DNA of 40,455 nucleotides from Cyanobacteria bacterium SZAS-4 (GCA_018266255.1 JAFEAT010000003.1:391378-431832); one strand, 5' to 3'. Positions 1 to 8,456 are shown, counted from the stretch's first letter. Notes: generated by a model from the letters alone, not told the origin. Numbers and translations: made by a program.

Positions 1-69
1 ATTAACTACAACTTTATAAGGGCCGATCAGGTAGTGAGCGAAGAAGCGTGATCCAGAATTCACGCAAAA

Positions 70-100
70 CAAAAGCCGTCGCTTGGGGCGACGGCTTTTG
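70..100 (-). terminator. Strong intrinsic terminator
   Basis: A perfect 13-bp stem (70-82 pairs with 88-100) closes a 5-nt loop. On the minus strand it is followed by a T-rich run (TTTTGTTTTG), and it lies about 50 bp past the stop of the minus-strand gene ending at 152. The plus side also reads into a pyrimidine-rich run, so it may act in both directions. Confidence 0.85.
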
Positions 101-151
101 CTCTCTCGGTCACTGCGGGCGAGGCAGTATCTACACCTTTTCCAATACGGA

Positions 152-1465
152 TTAGTCTCCGCAATATGCCTCTTCTGGATCTGTGGCGGCTTCAGTCGTC
201 TTCTTGGCCGCGGAAGCAGCCGCATTTTTCTTTTCCAATTTGTGAATCGATTCTGCGAGTTTCGGATTAACGGCGAACAACTGGTCGATATTTCCCATCA
301 CTCCAGAATCATCACCAGGGTGAACGATTGGATGGGTTCTTCCCTTCGCATCCAGAGATTTGGTGCCATCAACGGACATGATGTCGTTGGTTAGCTTCCA
401 AATGTCTTTGTTCGTTGCACCGGAATCTCCCTCTTCATTACCAGCGTTGAGCAAGCGTTTGGCTACATGCCATTGACCTTCGCCCTTGCGGTAGTGCGAC
501 ATGTCATCGACCTGGCTCATCGTTCTGATGTGATCATCGTTCACGGTTGGCTGTTCGACAGTTTCTCCGCAATCTTCTGTAGGCTTAGTTGGCTGCGTCG
601 CTTCTGGCGGCGTGTCATATTTGCCTGTCTTGTCTGCGTAAACTTGCACGAGCTGATCGTAGTCGTCGATTGAATTGATCTTAACGTGGTCCAGACCGGC
701 TCTGCGAGCTAGTGCCCGAGCGCTGAATCCAGTGAAATTCTCTCCAGTCAATTCAGGATATTTTCCATTCAAGAGATCACTTACGTACTGTGCATTCTCT
801 GGAGTGTAAGGTCCAGTTCCTGCATTTTCAGTCTTGTTGTTCACTTCGTATGCGGTCAAGAATCTTCGCATGTCTCGTTCGCTGACACGTCCATCACATT
901 CGCCGTTATGCGAAGCATCTAGGATTGCCATCAAAGGTGGTGACCCTTCAAAGAGTGGTGCCGCAACATCGCGAACTCCGGCATGGCGCTCTTCTCTGTT
1001 GCGGTGACGTGTATCTTGGCGGTCATAGGCTCTCAAGTCCATCTTCTCGATCGATTCAGGATCTGCTCCGAGCCAATTTCGCTTTGCCAGATCATCGAAC
1101 TGATCACGCCCTCTATCGCCAGGGCTGAGCAGTTGGTTAGCTAGCATCGCATCTAGATTTGACTTTACATCGCCATTTCCACTTGTGAAGTTTGCTACTT
1201 CATCTTTTGTGATTCCATAATCGTCTTTGTTCAAATTGATTTTGTCGAAATCATTTTGCAACCAACCAACCGCAACCTTTGGCAGAATGCCAGATGATTC
1301 GAGTTGATTGCTTATAGCTTGTGTTTGGCACTCAGTATGCGAGCTTTTGTACTCGCGCAATTCATCGAGGAGTGTGGTGTAGGCATGAGCCTCGGCGTTG
1401 CGACCGTGGGTGTCCAGCTGACTCTGCACTTTCTGAACGATCATATCTGCATCTGAATTGGGCAT
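152..1465 (-). CDS. Hypothetical protein with degenerate EF-hand-like segments
   Basis: A 437-residue acidic, hydrophilic protein with no signal peptide or membrane segment. I do not recognise a named family. Two stretches resemble calcium-loop sequences but have broken spacing: around residues 75-88 (NLNKDDYGITKDE) and around 180-200 (DASHNGECDGRVSE, two residues too many for a standard 12-residue loop). A Thr/Pro-rich linker lies near residues 285-305, and the C-terminal end is Ala/Lys-rich. The ATG at 1465 is preceded by AGGAGT at about 8 nt, which supports the start. It stands alone, is followed by a strong terminator at 70-100, and has about 100 bp between it and the upstream PrsW gene. 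Calcium binding is only a guess. Confidence 0.75.
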   Translation of the reverse strand: MPNSDADMIVQKVQSQLDTHGRNAEAHAYTTLLDELREYKSSHTECQTQAISNQLESSGILPKVAVGWLQNDFDKINLNKDDYGITKDEVANFTSGNGDVKSNLDAMLANQLLSPGDRGRDQFDDLAKRNWLGADPESIEKMDLRAYDRQDTRHRNREERHAGVRDVAAPLFEGSPPLMAILDASHNGECDGRVSERDMRRFLTAYEVNNKTENAGTGPYTPENAQYVSDLLNGKYPELTGENFTGFSARALARRAGLDHVKINSIDDYDQLVQVYADKTGKYDTPPEATQPTKPTEDCGETVEQPTVNDDHIRTMSQVDDMSHYRKGEGQWHVAKRLLNAGNEEGDSGATNKDIWKLTNDIMSVDGTKSLDAKGRTHPIVHPGDDSGVMGNIDQLFAVNPKLAESIHKLEKKNAAASAAKKTTEAATDPEEAYCGD

Positions 1466-1568
1466 TTTAGAAACTCCTGATCCTTGCAGTGAATTCAGTA
1501 CATGTGGTGAAACTGAAACTGCGTTTTATTTGGGGGGATGTGCAGAGTATGCTTGCCTAAAATAACAT

Positions 1569-2654
1569 TCACATAACAGGCGAGTCCTTTTTCTCGTCGC
1601 CGTTGCTGTCGACCACTTTTTCAACTGGGCTGCTAGGACGAAGCATTTCGCCTAACCAGCCTCCGAGCGCGCCAATTACGGCTAGACCAAAGGACCATTT
1701 AAGGAAGACAGGAATTTCCCTTCCTAGTAACAGTCCAATGAAAACGCCGAGGAGGCTTAGACCAAGTGACGATTCTCGCATTGATACATCTGCTTTCGGT
1801 GCCAGGAACGGAGCGAGGAAGCCTGTGAAAAACAGTCCAATGACCAAACCCGCACCCAGGGTGTAATTCGAATATACGCTGTGGCGTCCTGGTATGTCGG
1901 CCAGCGCGAGCAGCGAAGTGGACAGTGCCACCACCAATCCCAACATGAAAATGAATCCGACCCAGTTCCATTGAAGGGGCTTTTTGTAATCGGAGAAGCG
2001 GATGTGAACTGGATGCCCGCTTGTTTCCGACATGTATTGACGATAGAAAAGGAAAAGCACCAGACTGAGTAGTCCCATCAGAATCAGCAGAAGGAATGGC
2101 GACGAGCCCAGACTGAAAGCCAGGGCGTCATAAGCGCCGTGCAAAAAACTAGATAGCGCCAGACCCATAACCATAAATGCACAGGCTGATGTGGTGAAGC
2201 GTCGGGTGCGCCCGACTGCTATCGCCCACGGAACAGATAACAGAACATGTGCGGGTACTGTTGCGAGCGTGCGCAAAATGATGGTAGTGGGATCCATTTG
2301 CATGAAAAATCCGATGTTTTCCGCAAAGGCAAAACCTAGTGCTGATGCCGCTGCAACGACGATTCGGTTTGACGTCTCTTTAACCGGAGTCGAAGTTTGC
2401 AACGCGATGATCGTTGCAAGAAATTTGAACAGCTCTTCTGTTGGACCAATGACAAGAAAATTCGCGGCCATGAAACTGTGTGTCATGAACGTTGTGCCGA
2501 TGCCTTCTAGCTTGAGCGCCGGTAAAACTGCGATAGCACCGTAAACAAATGCGCGAGCAAGAGCGTCTAAAGGCTGACGTTTACCGCCAGTCGACCAGAA
2601 CCACCACAACCAAAGCAAACTAGGCGCCAGGGCAAGGAGGATTATTGGTTGCAT
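1569..2654 (-). CDS. PrsW-family intramembrane metalloprotease
   Basis: A 361-residue polytopic membrane protein. PrsW-family hallmarks are visible: EExxK at residues 73-77 (EELFK), AEN at 111-113, a membrane His at 136, and HxxxD at 172-176 (LHGAYD). PrsW proteases cleave membrane proteins within or near the bilayer; in Bacillus the known substrate is the anti-sigma factor RsiW. About eight hydrophobic segments fit the family. A second membrane half (residues about 225-345) extends beyond the catalytic core, and a short charged tail follows. No sigma/anti-sigma pair is adjacent, so the substrate is unknown. The start is the ATG at 2654, with only a modest purine stretch upstream. Confidence 0.85.
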   Translation of the reverse strand: MQPIILLALAPSLLWLWWFWSTGGKRQPLDALARAFVYGAIAVLPALKLEGIGTTFMTHSFMAANFLVIGPTEELFKFLATIIALQTSTPVKETSNRIVVAAASALGFAFAENIGFFMQMDPTTIILRTLATVPAHVLLSVPWAIAVGRTRRFTTSACAFMVMGLALSSFLHGAYDALAFSLGSSPFLLLILMGLLSLVLFLFYRQYMSETSGHPVHIRFSDYKKPLQWNWVGFIFMLGLVVALSTSLLALADIPGRHSVYSNYTLGAGLVIGLFFTGFLAPFLAPKADVSMRESSLGLSLLGVFIGLLLGREIPVFLKWSFGLAVIGALGGWLGEMLRPSSPVEKVVDSNGDEKKDSPVM

Positions 2655-2953
2655 TGCATTCTCAATCGCGCCTCAGAGTTCGTTTTTGAGGAACCGATAT
2701 CCATATATCAGTTTTGCCGTCGGGTGCTTTCAAGAGGAAAATCGCTCTCATTTAATGTTTCCATCATTGCACAGAATGAAATCGATTTTTGTGCCTGGAA
2801 AAACCCGTGAAAGCTCATGTATACGGACAAAATGGGCTTTCTTCCCGAAATGTATCTTGTAGTGATTTTACGTCTATTTCAGTGTTTCGAGATTTATGAG
2901 AAGCGGAAACCGAACGGCTACTCTTCCGTCTAGCTTTTCGGAGGGACTCAAAA
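2655..2953. other. Divergent intergenic region (PrsW / XRE regulator)
   Basis: This is 299 bp between two divergent genes, so both promoters should lie here. I see no convincing ORF. A small dyad (GATAT-N4-ATATC) sits near 2696-2709. A longer imperfect hairpin pairs 2809-2816 with 2834-2841 (7 of 8 positions). I cannot assign -35/-10 boxes with confidence. Confidence 0.4.
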
Positions 2954-3217
2954 ATGCCAAACAAAAAACACTCACATGAAGAACTTTATCGCTGCTTGGG
3001 CGAAGTCATCGCGCTTAGACGCAAACGTATGGGGCTGTCGCAAGAAGAACTTTCAGAAGCGTCAGGAGTTGACCGCTCATTTTTAAGTAGCGTCGAGCGC
3101 GGTAAACGTAATCCAAGTTTCGGAACCGTAGCCAGTATCGCTTCTGGGTTGAAAATGCGATACACGCGCCTCATAAGTAACTGTGAGCAGTGCATCGCGA
3201 GTAAGAAGGCGAGCTAA
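2954..3217 (+). CDS. XRE/Cro-C1 family DNA-binding protein
   Basis: An 87-residue protein made almost entirely of a Cro/C1-type helix-turn-helix (residues about 12-68). The characteristic segment is visible: LRRKRMGLSQEELSEASGVD, then RSFLSSVERGKRNPS. There is no extra ligand or peptidase domain, so it is probably a small dimeric repressor or a controller protein. A strong ribosome site, GGAGGG at 2940-2945, sits 8 nt before the ATG. It is monocistronic. Six 11-bp repeats lie 120 bp downstream and could be its target, but that is inference from position only. Confidence 0.9.
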   Translation: MPNKKHSHEELYRCLGEVIALRRKRMGLSQEELSEASGVDRSFLSSVERGKRNPSFGTVASIASGLKMRYTRLISNCEQCIASKKAS

Positions 3218-3335
3218 GTAAATTCATAAGCAACTAATGGTGGTGATTGCATTGTTTGCAAGCACCACTTTCGGTGTCAGTGCGCGGCAGACCGAAGTAT
3301 CGCACAATGCGAAGACCAGGCAAGCACAAGCAAAG

Positions 3336-3396
3336 CACCAGAAAAACACCAGAAAAACACCAGCCAAACATCAGTAAAACACCAGCCAAACATCAG
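3336..3396. repeat. Six 11-bp iterons with phased A-tracts
   Basis: The hexamer CAYCAG occurs six times at an exact 11-nt period (starts 3336, 3347, 3358, 3369, 3380, 3391). The copies are separated by A-rich 5-mers (AAAAA, AAAAA, CCAAA, TAAAA, CCAAA). The period is not a multiple of three, so this is not a protein-level repeat. It matches one DNA helical turn, so the region should be intrinsically bent or present repeated sites on one face. It lies between the XRE gene and the convergent kinase gene. Confidence 0.85.
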
Positions 3397-3417
3397 GCGC
3401 ACAGCGAATCTGAGATA

Positions 3418-4281
3418 TTACGAAACTTTCGTTGGGATGGCGAACCAGAACGTGCTGCCTTGATTGACCTCGCTGTCAAAGCCCATTTTTCCACCTAACA
3501 ACTTCGCATAACCTCGACAGAGAGAAAGCCCAAGACCTGTGCCACCAAACTTTCTCGTAGTCGAGCCGTCTGCTTGTACAAATGGCTGACAGAGCTTGTC
3601 TTTATCCTTGCTAGCGATACCGATTCCTGTGTCTTTGACAAGAAATTTTATTGTAAGAGTCTTATCTTTTTCATTTGCTTCCAGTTGTTGGATCTGAAAG
3701 TGCACAGAGCCTGTTGAAGTGAATTTGACTGCGTTATGCGCAAAATTCAGCAAAATCTGTTTGATTAAACGACCGTCTGCAACCAGGCTCAGAGCCCGAA
3801 GTTCGTCGTCGATTTGATTAGTAATTTCTAGTTCTTTCTTTTTTGCTGAAGGTGAAATTGTTTGAATAACTTCTTCGAGTATGGCTATTAAATCTATGTT
3901 CGTTTCTACAATTTGAGTGCGGCCAGCTTCTAGTTTTGAAAAATCCAGTAAATCATTAACGATGTACATCAGGCTGTTTGCGGCTTGGAACGCCAGCTCT
4001 ATTAGTTCACGAGACTCTTTTTTCGATATGTTTGGTTCATTCAAAAGTAAATCTAACGTTCCAAGAACACCGCTCATCGGAGTTCTGATCTCGTGACTGA
4101 TGTTCGCCACAAATTGTGATTTAGTGCGATTTGCTTCGATGGCCTGATCGCGAGCCGCCTTGAGTTCTTCGTTTACACTTTGCAAACGCTCGACCTGGTC
4201 AGCCAGTTGCTCTTGCCACTGTCGCTTCTCGGATGCGTGCAGCTCATTTGGGTCAACAAATTCTTTTTCTTTTTCCGTCAT
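3418..4281 (-). CDS. Soluble histidine kinase without a sensor domain
   Basis: A 287-residue kinase. Residues 15-55 are a predicted coiled coil, then comes HisKA with the phosphoacceptor H63 in SHEIRTP. The HATPase_c domain follows, with N-box (LNFAHNAVKF), G1 (DTGIGIA), F-box (FVQADGST) and G2 (GGTGLGLSLC) all intact. It has no membrane segment, PAS, GAF or receiver, so it must take its input through the coiled coil or a partner protein. No response regulator is adjacent, making it an orphan. Its catalytic core closely resembles that of the hybrid kinase at 19068-22082. The stop lies just past the iterons at 3336-3396. Confidence 0.9.
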   Translation of the reverse strand: MTEKEKEFVDPNELHASEKRQWQEQLADQVERLQSVNEELKAARDQAIEANRTKSQFVANISHEIRTPMSGVLGTLDLLLNEPNISKKESRELIELAFQAANSLMYIVNDLLDFSKLEAGRTQIVETNIDLIAILEEVIQTISPSAKKKELEITNQIDDELRALSLVADGRLIKQILLNFAHNAVKFTSTGSVHFQIQQLEANEKDKTLTIKFLVKDTGIGIASKDKDKLCQPFVQADGSTTRKFGGTGLGLSLCRGYAKLLGGKMGFDSEVNQGSTFWFAIPTKVS

Positions 4282-4414
4282 TTGAAGCGTTGCCTAACAG
4301 CATCGTGGAGCATCTGAGTCTAGGCTCCGAATTAGTGAGATGCTATGAAGATGGCGACGCTGTCCAAATAGTTCCGTTGACACTTAAAACCGCACTGCGC
4401 TAAAACGCCGCTCG

Positions 4415-5215
4415 CTAGCTTCTCGGTGCGGGTTTGAAGTCGAACATTTCAAGTGGAATCGATTGATTGAATTCGACTTTGGTGTAGTTACAAGTCACTT
4501 TCACGTCGTAGTCTTTCATTTGGCTCTGAATTTTTACGAGGTCGGCAACTTGATCCGGCGTGAATTTCGCTTTAAATATTTCAAGCTCGCGTGGAGAAAT
4601 CGTAACTGGCTGAATATGTCTTGTGTACTCCAATCTGACTATATCCATTTTACTTCGATCGAGCCAGATGTCTTGCTTTTGGGTGCCCCACTGACCGCGA
4701 AGATGTATTAATTCGCCGTCTGTGCCGAGCACTTCTCTGACTAGTTCAATAGATGAAAACTCCGATAGGCTGCGCCCTGCAATTTGATCGGGCATCAACA
4801 AGCGCGGAATCGTGTGTGCAGAACCGCTTGAAACTCCTGTGGCACCGGCGATAGCGGCGCTTAAGTGTTCTTGGTCGTCCATTTTACCGAGGAAATACAG
4901 ATGCGATTTTTTGCCGTCGCACCAAACGGTATTACCGTCCCCGTAACCGTCTTCCCAGAAAAAGCGGAAATACAGTGGTCTGACAAAAAAAGTTTTGAAC
5001 GAAATCTCTTGTGGTGGCTGCTTGGATTCATCAGTCGAAGTGGTGATTACTTTCCCTTCGTCTTTATAAGATTTGCAAGTTTTGTACTTTTCCAACACAT
5101 GAACGAAAAGTGATTTTGCGTCCAAGATGGGTCCTCTTTGGTTTGTGCGACTAGACATGCTCTCGAGGCTCAGTTTAACAGGTCTGTTGTCGCTCACTTC
5201 TGCGACAGTTGTCAA
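4415..5215 (-). CDS. LolA-like/DUF2092-like hypothetical protein
   Basis: A 266-residue protein. From about residue 30 (LDAKSLFVHVLEKYKTCKSY) it follows the pattern of LolA-fold proteins: an initial helix, then alternating beta strands ending with a strand about the mature substrate (CNYTKVEFNQSIPLEMFDF). Members usually act in the envelope, carrying or sensing lipids, but no signal peptide is visible. An in-frame stop lies 12 codons above the TTG at 5215, so no leader can be added. Another possible start is the ATG at 5158. Either the protein is cytoplasmic or the 5' end has been lost. The family call is tentative. Confidence 0.6.
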   Translation of the reverse strand: MTTVAEVSDNRPVKLSLESMSSRTNQRGPILDAKSLFVHVLEKYKTCKSYKDEGKVITTSTDESKQPPQEISFKTFFVRPLYFRFFWEDGYGDGNTVWCDGKKSHLYFLGKMDDQEHLSAAIAGATGVSSGSAHTIPRLLMPDQIAGRSLSEFSSIELVREVLGTDGELIHLRGQWGTQKQDIWLDRSKMDIVRLEYTRHIQPVTISPRELEIFKAKFTPDQVADLVKIQSQMKDYDVKVTCNYTKVEFNQSIPLEMFDFKPAPRS

Positions 5216-5305
5216 ATCGCTAAGAATGCTTGCTGATTTGGCTGTGGCGGGTCACTTTTGAGTTTTGCTGAAGTACACTTTTGTTATTCATTAATGGAGT
5301 CCATC

Positions 5306-5800
5306 ATGACTATTCAAACGAATGTGCGCGGCAAAGCTCTGAAGGTTCTCGACCCGAATTACGAACAGAAAGTTCGAGACAGCTTCAATCATCAGGGTGT
5401 GATGCAAGTTCACAATGGTGAATTGGTGCACGTTGGGCTCGGAACTGTCGAAGTGCACGTTCCGTTTTCAAAGGGTCTTGCACAGCAACATGGTTTCTTT
5501 CATGGTGGCATGGTAGCGATGGTTGCGGACACGGCATCTGGGTTTGCGACATACACAGTCTTACATCCAGACGAAGAATGTTTGTCTGCTGAATTCAAAA
5601 TCAATTTCTTGTATCCAGCCAATGGTGAAAAATTGATCGGGCGTGGTGGCATCATTAAAGTTGGTAAGAGTCTTGTCGTCGCAGAGGCAACTGTCTCTGT
5701 CGTTCGCGATGGTGAAGAAATAGACTGTGCCTTCATGGTGCATACATTAGCGCGCACTCGGCACGTAAAAAGCGGTGCTGTGAACAAACCGAATAAATAG
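5306..5800 (+). CDS. PaaI-type hotdog thioesterase
   Basis: A 164-residue single hotdog domain. The active-site helix region is clear: HGFFHGGMVAMVADTASG at about residues 62-79, with the HGG motif and Asp typical of PaaI/YbgC-like acyl-CoA thioesterases (PF03061). It should hydrolyse a small acyl- or aryl-CoA; the substrate cannot be told from sequence. The ATG at 5306 is preceded by GGAG at 5296-5299, which favours it over the in-frame TTG (5258) and ATG (5294). It is divergent from the LolA-like gene and appears monocistronic. Confidence 0.88.
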   Translation: MTIQTNVRGKALKVLDPNYEQKVRDSFNHQGVMQVHNGELVHVGLGTVEVHVPFSKGLAQQHGFFHGGMVAMVADTASGFATYTVLHPDEECLSAEFKINFLYPANGEKLIGRGGIIKVGKSLVVAEATVSVVRDGEEIDCAFMVHTLARTRHVKSGAVNKPNK

Positions 5801-5833
5801 GTGGAGTGGTGAAAACACGAAGCTTTTGATGCG

Positions 5834-5896
5834 TGTGATCACAACTTGCTCACACCCAAAATTTAATATGCATTCACTCGCACATCACACGTGATG
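5834..5896. promoter_or_regulatory. Two palindromes upstream of the RYDQG-repeat gene
   Basis: A perfect 10-bp palindrome, TGTGATCACA, lies at 5834-5843. A second dyad, CATCAC-AC-GTGATG, lies at 5883-5896. Both fall 100-160 bp ahead of the ATG at 5995, with an AT-rich stretch (TTTAATATG) between them. They are plausible operator sites, but no regulator can be named. Confidence 0.4.
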
Positions 5897-5994
5897 ACGA
5901 ACTGGTAAGAACTCCTTGCACACATATCGAAATCGCGCGGCCACGTTGTTGCGGCGCTTGTGTGCGGTCTGGAAGTTTAAGTGGAGGAATGTTG

Positions 5995-6984
5995 ATGCCT
6001 GAGAATTTCTGCCCTGATAGTAGATACAAACCCGATCCAATCGACCAAGAAGCTAACAATATAAATAGGCTACTCCAATGTGGCGATCGAATGCAGGCAA
6101 GCGCGCGCTTGCAGCAAGACATTCAGGCGATGGGACCGACTAAGTTTATGACTCTGGTAGGTGAAACTAAAGCGCTGGCAAATTTGTCTGGTGGAACGAC
6201 AAACATTGAAATAAGTACGGTGAATATTTATGGACGAGAAAAAATAGACGTTGCGCTAGTCACTGAGGCACGAGATCAGGGAGGGCGTTTCCTTTCGAAG
6301 CAACCGGTTGTACGGATAGACAACAACGAACAATATGAATTTCCGCAACAAGTGCGTTGCGAACCTGTGCCACCACCATCGATGCCATACGAGCCGCCGC
6401 GTGTGCCGTGTGAGCCTCCTCGACCAGCACCGTGTGATCCTCCGCCTGTGCTATGCGAGCCACCGCCTCTGCGAATACCGCCGCCATGCCCACCGCCAGG
6501 TGGGGGCAGCGGCTGGAATATAGATATCGATCTGAATTTGAAAAATATCTTCGCGCACATAGGAGGTGGCGAGCATCGCGGTCCGATTCATCGATTTGAG
6601 CCGCCACGGTTTGATCCTCCGCGCTGTGAGCCTCCTCGCTATCAAGTACCTCCTCACCACGAACCTACTCGTTATGAACAGGGACGTTATGATCAGAGTC
6701 GTTATGATCAGGGTCGTTACGATCAGGGTCGATATGACCAGGGTCGATATGACCAGGGACGTTACGATCAGGGTCGTTCCGATTCCCGCGGGAATAATCG
6801 CGGCGACGGAAACGTAACGGTCAACAATTACGTGAATGTAGATTCGAAGTCGAGTTCGACCAGTTCAACATCTCAAAGTGATGTTCACAGCCAAGATGCG
6901 CACAGACAGGAACCGCGCAGCCAAGACTCGCACAAACAAGATCCCAAACAAGATCCGCATAAACGAGTGGAAAAGCACCGATAA
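5995..6984 (+). CDS. Pro-rich, RYDQG-repeat hypothetical protein
   Basis: A 329-residue protein from the ATG at 5995, chosen because GGAGG at 5983-5987 is 7 nt upstream. Residues about 1-110 look folded (mixed helix and strand). Then comes a Pro/Cys/Glu-rich tract with many CEPP/CDPP motifs, a short hydrophobic patch, and seven 5-residue repeats (RYEQG, RYDQS, five RYDQG). A Ser-rich segment and a Gln/Asp/His-rich basic tail end it. There is no signal peptide or membrane span. The repeats suggest a disordered, perhaps RNA- or surface-binding or phase-separating tail, which is inference. I do not recognise a family. It is convergent with the SLT-domain gene. Confidence 0.75.
   Translation: MPENFCPDSRYKPDPIDQEANNINRLLQCGDRMQASARLQQDIQAMGPTKFMTLVGETKALANLSGGTTNIEISTVNIYGREKIDVALVTEARDQGGRFLSKQPVVRIDNNEQYEFPQQVRCEPVPPPSMPYEPPRVPCEPPRPAPCDPPPVLCEPPPLRIPPPCPPPGGGSGWNIDIDLNLKNIFAHIGGGEHRGPIHRFEPPRFDPPRCEPPRYQVPPHHEPTRYEQGRYDQSRYDQGRYDQGRYDQGRYDQGRYDQGRSDSRGNNRGDGNVTVNNYVNVDSKSSSTSSTSQSDVHSQDAHRQEPRSQDSHKQDPKQDPHKRVEKHR
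6670..6774 (+). repeat. Seven tandem 15-bp coding repeats (RYDQG)
   Basis: Seven consecutive 15-nt units encode RYEQG, RYDQS and five RYDQG. Tyr and Asp codons vary between units (TAT/TAC, GAT/GAC) while the peptide is kept. This indicates selection on the protein rather than very recent slippage. Confidence 0.9.
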
Positions 6985-6996
6985 GTTTCCAGAGAA

Positions 6997-7020
6997 TCAG
7001 CGAGGTGAATACTTCGCTGA
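6997..7020. terminator. Hairpin between convergent genes
   Basis: A 7-bp stem (TCAGCGA / TCGCTGA) with a 10-nt loop sits in the 79-bp gap between the convergent genes ending at 6984 and 7064. It lacks a clear T-run on either side, so terminator function is only likely from position. Confidence 0.45.
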
Positions 7021-7063
7021 ATTACTAAATCCGCTCACGTCCTCCACGGCAAAGAGCAAGCCG

Positions 7064-8317
7064 CTAAGCCACTCCCGCTTGCTTTAGCAAATCACGGGCT
7101 TCTGGTAAGCTGGCGTCAACCTTAGCAACATATGCGGCCCTGTCTGCAGGACGCTCGGCGTTGTATGCGACAACACCTGGGTCTTGTCCTGAATCTGCTT
7201 TGGCAAAGTGTGAGAGTGCAATTTCTGCATTATGTCGCGGATCTTCTCGTTCTGCCACAGACATGCCTGTTCCTTCACCACCTGCATCGTTCAATTGGAA
7301 CAACCCGATGCTGTGTCCTCCGTCGCCGGCTGCTTTGTTGTTGCCACCACTTTCTACCAGCATGTCTGCTACCGCTGTGGCCGGATCTACTCCAAATTGT
7401 TTGGCAACTTCAGCAACTATTTTTACGTTTTCTAGTAAGGTTTTTTGGTCTACGTTAGTTGAGGCGCCGTCATAGCTGGTTCCGCCGCTGGCTGGAGTTG
7501 CATCGGAGCTTCCGCCACCGCTGCTGGAGCCACCGCCACCGGCACCGGAGTCACCGCCGCCGCCACCACCGCTGGAACCGCCGCCGCCACCACCACTGGA
7601 ACCGCCGCCGCCACCACTACCGCCGCTGCCGGAATCACTTCCGCCGCCGGAGGAGCCGCCACCACTTCCACCCGAACTGGAATCGGACGGCTGCGGCTGT
7701 GGTGCTGGTGTGTTGTCGCTAGGAGGTGCTGGCTGACTCGAACCTGAGTCATAAGCTTGTTGCTGCTCTGGCGTGACAGTATTATTGTTCATGTTGTCGC
7801 CGCCGTTTGGATAACTCACATCTGGCTGTGCATCAATAATTGACTGCCACATCTCTGGCACCTTTGCACCAGGATTTGCTGCTTTGAACTGAGAGATCAG
7901 CTCGCCGATTGCTTGTTTCTGAAGTTGATCAGCATACTGCTTAGCTTGTTTAGCAGTGTTATTTCCTTCAACTTCGATTTTTATTGAACCATCGGCGTTA
8001 GGAGTTGCCTTAGGATTTTTAACCAGTTTACCTTCTGTATTTAGGTAGTAATCTGGCTGCTTGCCACTCTTCGCGTCTTCAGCTGGTGTTGTAAAACTGA
8101 TCTTGCTCGGGTCTGTTTTGAGCAAATCAGATTTGGCGTTTTGCGATGGATAAATATCGTTAGTAAAAGTGAGTTGAGATGGTAATTCTTTGTTCGCCAC
8201 CGATGGACGCACATCTGGCATCAGATTCGTGTGCACATATGTGGATAGTGATGCGGGGTGCGACGTATCAAGAGCGGCAGGTACGGGCGCGTCAAGACTA
8301 GCTGTGCGTGGTGGCAT
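7064..8317 (-). CDS. Protein with C-terminal SLT/lysozyme-like domain and Gly/Ser linker
   Basis: A 417-residue protein. An N-terminal region (about 1-190) of unknown fold is followed by a Pro/Gln-rich stretch and an extreme Gly/Ser tract (about 205-280). The C-terminal domain (about 290-400) resembles lytic transglycosylases: E322 in VESGGN is the likely catalytic acid, followed by GGHSIGLFQLN, matching the usual ESGG...G..Q motif, and AYNAERP near the end. Such domains cut the glycan chain of peptidoglycan. No signal peptide is visible, so export would need a non-Sec route or lysis. The ATG at 8317 has GAGGAT about 8 nt upstream. Confidence 0.8.
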   Translation of the reverse strand: MPPRTASLDAPVPAALDTSHPASLSTYVHTNLMPDVRPSVANKELPSQLTFTNDIYPSQNAKSDLLKTDPSKISFTTPAEDAKSGKQPDYYLNTEGKLVKNPKATPNADGSIKIEVEGNNTAKQAKQYADQLQKQAIGELISQFKAANPGAKVPEMWQSIIDAQPDVSYPNGGDNMNNNTVTPEQQQAYDSGSSQPAPPSDNTPAPQPQPSDSSSGGSGGGSSGGGSDSGSGGSGGGGGSSGGGGGGSSGGGGGGDSGAGGGGSSSGGGSSDATPASGGTSYDGASTNVDQKTLLENVKIVAEVAKQFGVDPATAVADMLVESGGNNKAAGDGGHSIGLFQLNDAGGEGTGMSVAEREDPRHNAEIALSHFAKADSGQDPGVVAYNAERPADRAAYVAKVDASLPEARDLLKQAGVA

Positions 8318-8456
8318 CAGGCGAAATCCTCAAAAGCAGAAAGACATGGGATCTTGCGCGCCAGAGCACGTTGGAGAACTTACTAATTTATTATTTGGGC
8401 GATTCCAGTGTAACAGAGGGCTTAGGAATGTCAAGATCTTTTAGGTAACTCGCCGA

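Noticed and set aside
3336..3396. CRISPR-like array
   Set aside because: Repeats of 6 bp with 5-bp spacers are far too short, and no cas genes are near.
3247..3498. Plus-strand 83-codon frame across the iterons
   Set aside because: It has no ribosome site, uses a TTG start, overlaps the kinase gene, and the 11-nt repeat period breaks any peptide repeat.
5834..5843. CRP binding site
   Set aside because: CRP sites need TGTGA-N6-TCACA; here the half sites abut with no spacer, and no CRP gene is visible.
7450..7752. Several long open frames full of His/Arg or Val/Ala on both strands
   Set aside because: They are out-of-frame readings of the Gly/Ser linker of the SLT-domain gene; the composition follows from GGN/AGY codons.
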